Positions 18,901 to 23,095 of a stretch of 64,000 nucleotides of DNA are shown here, one piece after another. Positions within the stretch are counted from its first letter, which is position 1; the number at the start of each line of letters is the position of its first letter. A program made the position numbers and the translations under genes. Origin of the DNA: Cladopsammia gracilis (taxonomy: Eukaryota; Cnidaria; Anthozoa; Scleractinia; Dendrophylliidae). The stretch lies in assembly GCA_022457155.1 (NCBI GenBank), contig JAJGOT010000123.1, positions 1,568,501 through 1,632,500 of the forward strand, read 5' to 3'. The notes under the pieces are model-generated. The model was given only the letters and a program-made list of their open reading frames with translations, was not told the origin of the DNA and ran no database searches.

Positions 18901-20441
18901 TTTTCTTATTTTTAAAGCGACATTGTTGTGGGAAAAATCGTTAAGTTGAATTTCACGATTTGAGTTCATTTGTTTATTTTTCCTTTATTTTTCGAAGGTG
19001 CAAAAACTCTTCATTTTCTTCACGGATGGAAAAAACACAAACGATGGCGAAGATCTGACTCAATACACGCAGCAGCTTAAACAGAGAGGCATTAAAACGT
19101 TTGCTGTGGGAGTTGGTCCTGATACAAGCTACACTGAACTGGCAACCATCGCTTCCTCCAAGGACAATGTGATAAAAGTAGAAGAGTTTGAGGAGCTGAA
19201 ATACATCATAGAAAACTTGACCCCTGCTCAGTGCAAAGGTAAATTACCGTGATGGAGACCTTTCTTTTCAGTCCTTTAGTCGCTTTTCTACTTAATATGT
19301 TCCAATACAGTCTAAAGGAGGGACCGGAGCTGCTCCCGGGGGAAAGTCGCTCCCGGGGGCGCTCCTGGAGGGGGGGGGGGGGAGCTCCCGGGAGGAACGC
19401 TCCTCCTTATAACTTATCTAGGGAAGGGACCGAACTTATATCTGTTAAAGACACTAGTGGTAGATATAGTTTAAGATCAAATAATGGTATATTTCTGAAC
19501 TTTCCAACATGCAAGTCTTTACTACGCTGGGTGACCGATCTTCTTACATGACTGCACCCAAATTATGGAACAATCTTCCCCTATTTAATAGAAATACACC
19601 TTCTGTAAATAGTTTAAAAAGTCTCTTTAAACACATTTGTTTCAGAAGGCGTTTCTTAGCTAATTATTTTTTCTATTGTTATATAATTTTATTAGTGCAT
19701 ATCATCATCATTGTTGTTAATTTTAACAAGAACTTGTACTAGAGATGTATTTTAGGATTTTTAAGCAATATTAAGGATTTGTTATATTTTCTTAAACATT
19801 GTAATGCATTGCTGAAAATGTTATATTGATAATTTAAGTTTAAGTATATTATTATTAATTATATTAGGGACCGGGAGGCGTACCCTTTATAGTGGTGGAT
19901 TTAGGGGAGCCTATCCCCTGGGCCGAAACATTTTTACCCCGACTCTCCCCTCCCCCCTCCCACCCCCCTCCCCTTATTTTGCTTTTAACCCTTTCACTCC
20001 CAGAGTCAGTTATGAAGACATGTAGTGTCGCTCTAACTTTTGAGTCTGTGGATGAAATCGTATGGTGTGACCATTCAAATGAAACCTCTTCAGTAGTACT
20101 TTTACATGGTACTATTTGTTTTTCAATATTTTACAAAATGAAATTTGGGATTTTTCTTCAATTTTGATGTTTGGCACTCTTGGGAGTTAAAGGGTTAAAT
20201 TGGAAGTCCATTTCCATCCTGGCCGTCCGTAGTCAAAGACACTTATTTAGTTCCAGTGCACCAGAGAAGTAATTTTAGACACAATTGGAACATTAGGTTT
20301 GGGTTTCAGTTCATGTAAACGTGTCTCTTGGCTTTTCCTGTGACACAAACGTAATGCATTTCAAACTTGTTATTCATCGCTTATCATTCATATTCATTTT
20401 AACATTTCTTTTCTCATTATTTTTCAACAGATGGCAACTGA
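371..20441 (+). CDS. Agrin-like matrix gene, Kazal x8-LG-EGF-LG-EGF-VWA (3' part, whole span)
   Basis: Span of a multi-exon gene whose first exon in the window begins in phase 1, so the start codon, signal peptide and perhaps more Kazal repeats lie upstream. Predicted exons: 371-583, 706-915, 1401-1613, 1892-2119, 2815-3021, 3544-3750, 4423-4635, 4843-5052, 5419-5535, 7606-7792, 8313-8531, 10978-11234, 12623-12818, 13553-13774, 14861-15123, 17657-17982, 18998-19238, 20431-20441. All have AG/GT borders and compatible phases, giving about 1,245 residues. Cysteine-rich modules imply an extracellular product. Kazal/follistatin plus laminin G plus EGF is the vocabulary of agrin; the C-terminal VWA is not part of vertebrate agrin. 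Exon joins are inferred, not backed by transcripts. Confidence 0.82.
706..915 (+). CDS. Kazal domain 2 exon
   Basis: Acceptor after 705, donor GTAAGT at 916, 210 nt, phase 1-1. Core reads SPVCGSDGKSYHTEC with the flanking Cys pattern, ending GEC. It follows exon 1 by a 122-bp intron. The residues TCQRYAECVTNNGTTG form the FOLN-like N-terminal half with a possible N-glycosylation site (NGT). Confidence 0.9.
916..1400 (+). repeat. Intron with (TCA/TCG)n and (CT)n microsatellites
   Basis: A 485-bp intron. An imperfect TCA/TCG trinucleotide tract fills about 1085-1310 and a pure CT tract about 1316-1362. The CT tract ends about 38 bp before the acceptor at 1400, so it extends the polypyrimidine tract. 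A Ser/His-rich open frame through this stretch is a by-product of the trinucleotide repeat and is not annotated as coding. Confidence 0.85.
1401..1613 (+). CDS. Kazal domain 3 exon
   Basis: Acceptor CACAG after the CT tract, donor GTATGA after 1613, 213 nt, phase 1-1. Translation begins with a Cys-rich FOLN half (PCFSKKCPPYAQC) and continues with DPTCGTDHKSYFNLC, ending GTC. The 277-bp intron after it shows nothing beyond pyrimidine-rich sequence. Confidence 0.88.
1892..2119 (+). CDS. Kazal domain 4 exon
   Basis: The acceptor at 1890-1891 was preferred over the AG at 1894-1895, because only the first keeps phase 1. Donor GTAAGT follows 2119. At 228 nt it is the longest Kazal exon here. Core GFVCGSNGKTYNSTC with a terminal GHC. 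Potential N-glycosylation sequons (NST, NET) are visible. Confidence 0.88.
2120..2814 (+). other. Intron, no recognised feature
   Basis: 695-bp intron between Kazal exons 4 and 5. It contains a purine/G-rich patch at about 2275-2355 on the plus strand. No repeat, hairpin or open frame that I can support. Confidence 0.6.
2815..3021 (+). CDS. Kazal domain 5 exon
   Basis: Acceptor CAAG after 2814, donor GTAAGT at 3022, 207 nt, phase 1-1. Starts PCYKGKCKYGGHC and has the core KPVCGTDKRSYINHC, ending GRC. It is Arg-rich compared with the neighbouring repeats. Confidence 0.88.
3022..3543 (+). other. Intron, pyrimidine-rich, no recognised feature
   Basis: 522-bp intron between Kazal exons 5 and 6. 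The last 200 bp are T/C-rich, as expected upstream of an acceptor. Nothing else is supported. Confidence 0.6.
3544..3750 (+). CDS. Kazal domain 6 exon
   Basis: Acceptor CCCAG after 3543, donor GTAAGA at 3751, 207 nt, phase 1-1. Translation runs CTSRRCLFGAKC, CQCPRSC, DPVCGNNEKTYLNRC and ends GKC. Cysteine spacing agrees with the other seven repeats. Confidence 0.88.
3947..4160. mobile_element. 214-bp palindromic MITE with TCGCGACTT repeats
   Basis: Ends are GGGCCATTTATACGAG and its inverted complement, flanked on both sides by TA (3945-3946 and 4161-4162), as expected for a Tc1/mariner-type target duplication. The arms carry repeated AAGTCGCGACTT motifs, themselves palindromes. It lies in the intron between Kazal exons 6 and 7. 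No coding capacity. Confidence 0.8.
4423..4635 (+). CDS. Kazal domain 7 exon
   Basis: Acceptor TTTTAG after 4422, donor GTGAGT at 4636, 213 nt, phase 1-1. Core EPVCGSNGKTYINEC, terminal GPC. N-terminal half reads CVQTKCRFYSSC followed by CICNEKC. Confidence 0.88.
4843..5052 (+). CDS. Kazal domain 8 exon (last of the array)
   Basis: Acceptor CATAG after 4842, donor GTGCGT at 5053, 210 nt, phase 1-1. Translation PCALLKCDFYARC, CVCPKQC, NPVCGSDGHTYPNQC, ending GQC. It is the last complete Kazal module before the laminin G part. Confidence 0.88.
5068..5312 (+). repeat. Degenerate tandem repeat around CATCCGGGAACTA
   Basis: About eight diverged copies of a 22-30 bp unit built on TCATCCGGGAACTAACT fill most of the 366-bp intron after Kazal exon 8. 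It is not in frame and not coding. Confidence 0.65.
5419..5535 (+). CDS. Short linker exon between Kazal array and LG1 (candidate)
   Basis: Acceptor CTCCAG ends at 5418 and a strong donor GTAAGT starts at 5536. The 117-nt interval is open and phase 1-1, so it joins cleanly to both neighbours. Translation starts CTGRNCPRPAERSGREVYRR and resembles the beginning of another FOLN half without a Kazal core, perhaps a decayed ninth repeat. A second in-phase donor at 5485 would give a 66-nt version. The exon is symmetric, so it may be skipped or alternatively spliced. Confidence 0.5.
5883..5955 (+). repeat. (CTTT/CCTT)n microsatellite
   Basis: Pure pyrimidine tetranucleotide tract: CTTT, then about nine CTTC units, then CTTT again. 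Lys/Glu-rich frames on the minus strand are artefacts of it. Confidence 0.9.
6060..6552 (+). mobile_element. 5'-truncated LINE tail with (ATT)n end
   Basis: The open frame at 6080-6352 reads YDLRRKMTFKLPRPKT, later SYKSIIRWNALENQM. This matches the usual C-terminus of metazoan non-LTR ORF2 (Y-LR-x-LPxPxT, then SYxxxxLWNxLP). It is followed by a short 3' UTR, AATAAA and an (ATT)n tail at 6500-6550, typical for CR1/RTE-like families. Sense orientation relative to the host gene. Only the tail is present. Confidence 0.75.
7606..7792 (+). CDS. Laminin G domain 1, exon a
   Basis: Acceptor GTTAG after 7605, donor GTATGT at 7793, 187 nt, phase 1 to 2. Translation VSVGFKGDSYMEYKPL continues with IKADIEMDFRPISQTGILFN and DDYIFIILKRGRVTFR. 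This is the first half of an LG sandwich (FxGxSYxxY, then F+P-x-GILF). LG domains in agrin-like proteins bind dystroglycan, integrins or glycosaminoglycans; the partner here is unknown. Confidence 0.87.
8313..8531 (+). CDS. Laminin G domain 1, exon b
   Basis: Acceptor CTCCAG after 8312, donor GTAAGA at 8532, 219 nt, phase 2 to 2. Translation YDLGKGAAFIYNDQRVKINE, then WNHLRAYRNGIMGYLEVNG and MYLGGGG, the classic second half of LG (W-H-x-xxxR, NG, L-LGG). The minus-strand paralogue of this exon is cut by the window end at 64000. Confidence 0.88.
8875..8965 (+). repeat. Dispersed repeat unit (CACTCCCAGAGTCA family)
   Basis: Begins with a CGCTCCCAGAGTCAATTATG block and continues TCTAACTTTTGAGTCTGTGG. 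The same consensus occurs at about 10690-10822, 19986-20197, 20856-21122, 39500-40055, 40848-41056, 62526-62690 and 62945-63035, so it is a family of this genome. Its matching end (TGGCACTCTTGGGAGTTAAA) lies at 10790-10822, with the G-run array between. Confidence 0.75.
8960..10482 (+). repeat. G-run minisatellite, about 18 copies of a 78-100 bp unit
   Basis: Each unit carries GTAATATATCAAACACGAGG, a TAGGATATCCAAACACNGAG block and a terminal G run of 7 to about 25 G. G runs lengthen toward the 3' side; the longest is at about 10370-10394. Long minus-strand frames (MDILIKHSSSCL repeats) come from the array and are not genes. The paralogous intron (62.8-62.95 kb) has only one short palindromic version, so the array expanded in this copy. 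Confidence 0.9.
10690..10822 (+). repeat. Dispersed repeat unit, 3' part
   Basis: Contains the CAAATGAAACCTCTTTGGCA block, then ATGGTACCATCTGTTTTTCA and GGCGCTCTTGGGTGTCAAAG, the downstream half of the family that opens at 8875. It also occurs in the paralogous intron at 62.53-62.69 kb, so it predates the duplication. Confidence 0.7.
10978..11234 (+). CDS. LG1 C-terminus plus EGF domain 1
   Basis: Acceptor TTTCAG after 10977, donor GTTCGT at 11235, 257 nt, phase 2 to 1. The first 27 residues (FFGSIANLTINGERYGL) close the LG fold. A six-Cys EGF module follows: C-x4-C-x5-C-x8-C-x-C-x8-C, with PCFYGGDC and GFLGDRCE. NLT and NSS are potential N-glycosylation sequons. The paralogous exon 62107-62363 has the same length. 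Confidence 0.87.
11302..11763 (-). mobile_element. 462-bp insertion ending in a tRNA-like CCA
   Basis: Flanked by a perfect 10-bp direct repeat TATGGTTCAC (11292-11301 and 11764-11773). The paralogous intron has that 10-mer once with no insert, so the boundaries are exact. On the minus strand one end is tRNA-like: a D-arm/box-A-like GGTGTAGCGG, a 5-bp anticodon stem TCTGC/GCAGA with loop CTTGTAC (anticodon TGT), box-B-like GTTCGAATCC, then a terminal CCA at the insertion edge. The tRNA-like part is at the 3' end, unlike a normal SINE head. Confidence 0.72.
12133..12414. mobile_element. 282-bp MITE, GAGCAGTTTTCA termini
   Basis: Terminal inverted repeats of about 23 bp (GAGCAGTTTTCAAATGAGTG and its near-complement) are flanked by TA. 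The interior is rich in CCAATCA-type motifs and a GCGCGGGAAAACGCG-like core. Related copies occur at 18080-18255 and 43165-43950. The paralogous intron lacks it at this place, so it inserted after the duplication. Confidence 0.78.
12623..12818 (+). CDS. Laminin G domain 2, exon a
   Basis: Acceptor TTTCAG after 12622, donor GTAAGG at 12819, 196 nt, phase 1 to 2. Translation VPYFQGGTSISDSYIQF, later EFAAILDIRPEQGEGLIMYS and DFISLAMKGGMLELR, the first LG half. It corresponds to exon 7606-7792 of LG1 in position and phase. Paralogue at 50276-50471. Confidence 0.88.
12819..13552 (+). repeat. Intron with tetranucleotide microsatellites
   Basis: Between about 13138 and 13345 the intron carries ATTG, ATCC and ATTA tetranucleotide tracts in alternation, repeated in two blocks that each contain TGCACCGTTCATTAATTAAT. 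The paralogous intron (49565-50275) has the same pattern with different unit counts. Nothing else is recognisable. Confidence 0.8.
13553..13774 (+). CDS. Laminin G domain 2, exon b
   Basis: Acceptor CATTAG after 13552, donor GTGAGT at 13775, 222 nt, phase 2 to 2. Translation FNLGKGKAIISTNFNLVLNQ, then WHHVEVIREGLQGILIVD and QMYLGGGISVN. Carries the LG motifs W-H-V-x-V-x-R and LGG. Paralogue 49327-49548 differs at a few residues (for example H to Y in WHH and E to V). Confidence 0.88.
13793..14350 (+). repeat. (CAATG)n-type tracts flanking a hairpin repeat
   Basis: Two CAATGCAATG/CAAAACAATG tracts (about 13793-13915 and 14148-14348) border a 230-bp repeat. Its arms TGAAGTTGTGTAATACGGCT and AGCCGTATTACACAACTTTA form a hairpin at about 13930-14035. 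The repeat body recurs at 49045-49260 (minus orientation) and, diverged, at about 58985-59260. Open frames through the tracts are artefacts. Confidence 0.8.
14777..14822 (+). repeat. (GTT)n microsatellite before an acceptor
   Basis: About 15 GTT units ending roughly 38 bp upstream of the acceptor at 14860. The paralogue has a much shorter, interrupted tract at the matching place (about 48463-48495). Confidence 0.9.
14861..15123 (+). CDS. LG2 C-terminus plus EGF domain 2
   Basis: Acceptor TTCCAG after 14860, donor GTGAAT at 15124, 263 nt, phase 2 to 1. The first part (VAVGFTGCIREFE) is the LG closing strand with GFxGCIRxF. An acidic linker follows, then an EGF-like module CKDAECLNAGSC, FWCDCRIGYTGRQCE. 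The paralogous exon 48162-48424 has five amino-acid differences by eye. Confidence 0.87.
15322..15605. mobile_element. 284-bp MITE inside an AAT microsatellite
   Basis: Ends ATCAATAACAAAATTC and its inverted complement GAATTTTGTTATTGAT. The interior has a perfect-looking hairpin near 15402-15462 built on TCCAATTAC and GTAATTGGA. The left flank is (AAT)n. The paralogous site keeps an uninterrupted microsatellite running straight into AAGAGCTGCTACACC, so the element is specific to this copy. Confidence 0.72.
15635..15734. mobile_element. 100-bp hairpin element
   Basis: Arms GTACAATTCAGGGGTAATCG and CGATTACTCCCTAAATTGTA are inverted complements with few mismatches. The centre is GCTACGCGCTCGGCCGAT. 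It lies just after the 284-bp MITE and is missing from the paralogue. Confidence 0.7.
15756..15905 (+). repeat. (GATAAT)n/(AAT)n microsatellite
   Basis: Long tract of GATAAT then AAT units. The minus-strand Tyr/His-rich frame is an artefact. The matching tract in the paralogue lies at 47901-48050. Confidence 0.9.
16236..16418. mobile_element. 183-bp MITE, ACACCTTATTCCAAAATGG termini
   Basis: Inverted termini ACACCTTATTCCAAAATGG and CCATTTTGGAATAAGGTGT. The paralogous site reads GATTATTCGC with no insert, while here GATTAT and TATTCGC flank it, giving a 2-3 bp TA(T) target duplication. The interior shows inner inverted blocks (AATAATAAATTG). Specific to this copy. Confidence 0.78.
16813..17090. 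mobile_element. 278-bp near-perfect palindrome rich in GATCG
   Basis: The whole element folds on a centre at about 16952 (GATAGAAATTTTTCTATC). Arms run from AGCCTGGTTTCCATAT at the left to ATATGGAAACCAGGCT at the right and contain runs of CGATCG motifs. The paralogue reads CTCTATGTTTCCCTCG across the site with no insert, so it landed at a TA after the duplication. Frames on either strand are shadows. Confidence 0.82.
17398..17530 (+). repeat. tRNA-derived repeat with a tandemly multiplied 22-bp unit
   Basis: Box-A-like TTGCTCAGTGGTTAGAGC and box-B-like GGTTCGATTCC enclose four tandem copies of a roughly 22-bp unit containing ATCCGACCGGTGTACGGAAG. A normal tRNA would have one anticodon-arm-sized segment here, so this is a SINE or tRNA pseudogene with an expanded middle. 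The paralogue at 44505-44640 has five units. Confidence 0.7.
17657..17982 (+). CDS. VWA (von Willebrand factor A) domain, exon 1
   Basis: Acceptor CTTCAG after 17656, 326 nt, phase 1 to 0. The donor here is GTAAAA; the paralogue has GTAAGA. Translation CGKNVVYDVGFAIDGSNSID carries the MIDAS motif DxSxS (DGSNS). ASTQIGSGL holds the expected MIDAS Thr. The domain coordinates a divalent cation and typically binds proteins such as collagens. It immediately follows EGF2 in the predicted mRNA. Confidence 0.9.
18080..18430 (-). mobile_element. Truncated nested MITE pair
   Basis: 18080-18255 matches one half of the GAGCAGTTTTCA-family MITE (AAAACGCGTGCGAGCAAGTC block). From 18259 a second element starts (ACCGTAAAATTACTATTAAG, then GCCACCCC-type C-rich repeats). 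In the paralogue both ends of both elements are present (43165-43950 outer, 43275-43774 inner). Here the far ends are missing, so this copy suffered a deletion. Confidence 0.65.
18757..18885. mobile_element. 129-bp hairpin element shared by both copies
   Basis: Inverted arms GGATTCACGAAGCCCTCCTA and TAGGAGGGCTTCGTGAATCC, then AGTTAAGACAT and its complement, with a loop near 18820. Also present at 42130-42262 in the paralogue, so it predates the duplication. Confidence 0.8.
18998..19238 (+). CDS. VWA domain, exon 2
   Basis: Acceptor CGAAG after 18997, donor GTAAAT at 19239, 241 nt, phase 0 to 1. Translation KLFIFFTDGKNTND contains the second MIDAS strand (FFTDG), then GIKTFAVGVGPDTSYTELAT and EEFEELKYIIENLTPAQCK, the usual VWA C-terminal helix. 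CGKN at the start of exon 1 and PAQCK here supply the domain-closing cysteines. Confidence 0.9.
19420..19870 (+). mobile_element. LINE ORF2 C-terminal remnant
   Basis: Translation fragments YSLRSNNGIFLNFPTCK and, after a frameshift, TLGDRSSYMTAPKLWNNLPL then SVNSLKSLFKHICF. This is the conserved non-LTR C-terminal motif (LGDRxFxxxAPKLWNxLP). The identical arrangement is in the paralogue (about 41150-41600), so the insertion predates the inverted duplication. Non-functional. Confidence 0.75.
19986..20197 (+). repeat. Dispersed repeat, complete unit
   Basis: Starts CCCTTTCACTCCCAGAGTCA and ends CACTCTTGGGAGTTAAAGGG; the two ends are loosely inverted. About 210 bp. Counterpart at 40848-41056. 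Confidence 0.75.
20431..20441 (+). CDS. Terminal coding exon (3 residues and stop)
   Basis: Acceptor CAACAG after 20430. Continuing in phase 1 the reading is D-G-N then TGA at 20439-20441. The paralogue reads GAC AGA where this copy reads AAC TGA, so this protein is about 15 residues shorter. A possible poly(A) signal AATAAA is at 20789-20794. Confidence is moderate because so short an exon rests only on homology with the minus-strand copy and on phase. Confidence 0.6.
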
Positions 20442-20855
20442 AAGCAAGCAAAAGCATCCCAAGGATTAATAAGAGATAACATTTAATAGTAATAATTCGC
20501 TAAAAATTAATAACCAAGTAAGCTTTAAAATGTTATAAAAGTTCAGTCAAATTGTACTAAGCTCTTAGTAACAAAAAAATTTATATTTTAGAAAATCATT
20601 TTAAACATTTTAAACTTGGCGTGTGACTAACTCAACGTAGTCACGTAAATTATTTTCAAATAAGCGATAAGACCAAGCAATGCTGTCAATTAGTACGTAA
20701 TGTGAAGCAGTAAATGTACAAGTTATACATTGTGCGTCCTATACAAAGAGTCTTTTAACTGCACTGTTGATGTTAAACTTCTAAAAATAATAAAACAGTT
20801 AATAGTATATACATATTTTTTTTTTTCTGTCGAATCGTCTTTGTCGAATCGGTGA

Positions 20856-21122
20856 ACCCTTTCACTCCCAGAGTCAATTATGGAGACATGTAATGCAGTT
20901 CTAACTTTTGAGTCTGTTGACAAAATCCTATGGTGTGACCATTTAAATGAAACCTCTTCAGCAGTACTTTTGCATGGTACCATTTGTTCTAACTTTTGAG
21001 ACTGTGGACGAAATCCTATGGTGTGACCATTTAAATGAAACCTCTTCAGCAGTACTTTTGCATGGTACCATTTGTTCTAACTTTTGAGTCTGTTGATGAA
21101 ATCCTATGGGAGTGAAAGGGTT
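20856..21122 (+). repeat. About three tandem 88-bp units of the dispersed repeat
   Basis: Tandem units beginning GTTCTAACTTTTGAGTCTGT, each with TGGTGTGACCATTTAAATGA and GCATGGTACCATTTG. Flanked by TTCACTCCCAGAGTCA and GGGAGTGAAAGGGTTAA. The paralogous array at 39510-40015 has about six units. Confidence 0.8.
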
Positions 21123-22056
21123 AATACCAATCTCGTCCACAGGGCCTTCTCCGCGTTATTGAAAACAGTGATGCGGAAACACCCCCAACATGAGGTTGTC
21201 CCACGATAATTATTTAAAATTTATTATTACTTTTACCCATTGTGTGAAGGTTATTTTTATTTTCGTTTCCCATGATCACCTCAAGACCACCTCCATGACA
21301 GCGCGATCAAAATATGACAGCTCCAAGTTTAACTCACTAAAATCTCGTGTAACGTAAAAGTGTAATAAAAAAGAAAATAAGGGGGGGGGGGGGGGAGGGG
21401 GTTGCGTCCCATAGATCCGCCAATGACGGTGGACGCGGACTTTAGAATTAAACTAAGGGTGGATATGCTGGTTTCATGTATTTTGCGCGTACTTCATGCT
21501 CGTCTAAAAGTAATTAAAGGTCAGATTTTGATGGGAATACAATGTATCTGTGAATAAGACTAATGACAACACAGCCCACGTGGGAGGCGCAAATTTGTGG
21601 AGGGGATGAGTGGAAGGGAAAATTCTAGCAGGAATTAAAATTCCCATGATGGCACATTTCTTTCCCTCTTCCACCCTGTGAGTTTTGTTCTATTACACAG
21701 GCTAAGCTGTTAAAGTCCGTTTGCAAGGAATTTTTGTTTAATGGAAGTTACTCATATCAATTAGTGCAAATTAATTATGGAAATGGCGAGTGCGCAGGCG
21801 TTGGCCTTGCGCCATTCTGGTGATATGCATGTGTTGTCTAAATGCACAATATACATGTTATTTTAGCAAACCATTGGCTTTGCAAGTACTGTTATTATTA
21901 TTATGTAATTTATTTTTTGTTGGTCATTATCTACTAGATCTGACTTTTTTAGCATCTTAGTCGTACACGGGTTTAAATTTACAAACCTTGATTATATGAC
22001 ACCAAGGCCAACGTCCGTAATAACATTACGAGTGTCCGGTAGAGTACGAGTTCTAC
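21123..22056 (+). other. Intergenic, homologous to the right arm
   Basis: No gene. A poly-G tract lies at about 21382-21400. From about 21450 the sequence matches the inverted complement of 39100-39470 and 34500-34620; a 4.4-kb block interrupts the right-arm version. Confidence 0.65.
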
Positions 22057-22060
22057 AGTA

Positions 22061-22195
22061 TAGAGGTTTTGCACGGCAGCCATGTTGCATGGCAGGAACA
22101 ATGAAAATGTTTTGCATTAGAAAGAACATTCTTTCCCATAGGGAAAAGAATCTATTGTTCCTGCCATGCAATATGGCTGCCGTGCAAAACCTCTA
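22061..22195. mobile_element. 135-bp hairpin MITE
   Basis: Arms TAGAGGTTTTGCACGGCAGC and GCTGCCGTGCAAAACCTCTA continue through CATGTTGCATGGCAGGAACA with few mismatches. Empty in the right arm, which reads TTCTACAGTGTTGGGCAG (reverse complement) at 34468-34486. Inserted after duplication. Confidence 0.8.
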
Positions 22196-22199
22196 TTGG

Positions 22200-22942
22200 G
22201 CAGTGAACTGTTATTTTGCCTAAGCCATCACCCGTAGCTAAACTCGACTGCACAGAAATGGTCGTGGAATATGCGGCATGCAATTTCGGTTGGATATGGA
22301 ACACTCGGGAATTGTGGGACTCATTCTGTGGAAGTCAGTTTCATCCCGGTTGGAATGACCCAACCGAAATATCCCAGTTAATTTTGTTACCGTTAAGATT
22401 CGAATAAACGCCCGGGACGTTTATTTTATTTAAGAAGCTCAAAGGGAAGGGACGCTTATTTATATTCTTATTCGCTCCCCGCTCAACCGAATATAAAACA
22501 TTTATCATATAATAAGCAAGGTAATGGGGTGTGTCCATACGAGCCACATGCGCTCTTTTAATGGACCACCCTGGTTAAATAAAGTTTTACCTTACTTAAC
22601 TATACATCACAATAAAGATACAAGGAGGTTGTAGTTTATCGTACAGGATACTCAGTATAACAAAAAATTCAACTTATAACTCAAACTACAAGGTGGAAAA
22701 AAAAAAAAAAGTAAGTCGTTGTAATCGAAAAATTACAGACCCCTAGGTACAACAGCTATAAAAACATGAACTGATGAGCGAAAAACTTCAACACATGACC
22801 ATATAATAGTCATTAAATCAATAACCTGGATCTTAAAATAATTTGAAAATACGAATAGGAAAGTAGCTATCTTCCTAGTCATTGTTTTTTTAGGGCGAAG
22901 AGGCGGATGATGGACGCGAATGAACAAAAATGCAAGAACTAC

Positions 22943-22981
<39 letters not shown>

Positions 22982-23095
22982 CTATAATGTAATACTATAT
23001 ATATGTAATACTATACATACTCAAAACGCCCGCGCTGGTAAACAAATTTGCCAATCCAGAAACTTGGAGGAGACTGGGCACTAGCTTTCGGCTCT
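22200..23095 (+). other. End of the left duplication arm
   Basis: No gene. Homology with the inverted right arm runs to about 23020 (right-arm boundary about 33365), where it fades in a (TA)n tract (22948-22977). A poly-A-like tract is at 22697-22710. Confidence 0.6.

Larger units (their letters stand above)
17983..18997 (+). other. Intron splitting the VWA domain
   Basis: Holds the outer part of a MITE of the GAGCAGTTTTCA family (about 18080-18255), a poly-C tract at about 18345-18359 and a hairpin element at 18757-18885. The matching intron on the minus strand (42021-44053) is about twice as long. Confidence 0.7.
19239..20430 (+). other. Last intron with LINE tail and dispersed repeat
   Basis: Contains a GC-rich inverted patch (GCTCCCGGG repeats, 19330-19400), a LINE C-terminal fragment and one full unit of the CACTCCCAGAGTCA family (19986-20197). 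The same order is seen on the minus strand at 40596-41779. Confidence 0.75.
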
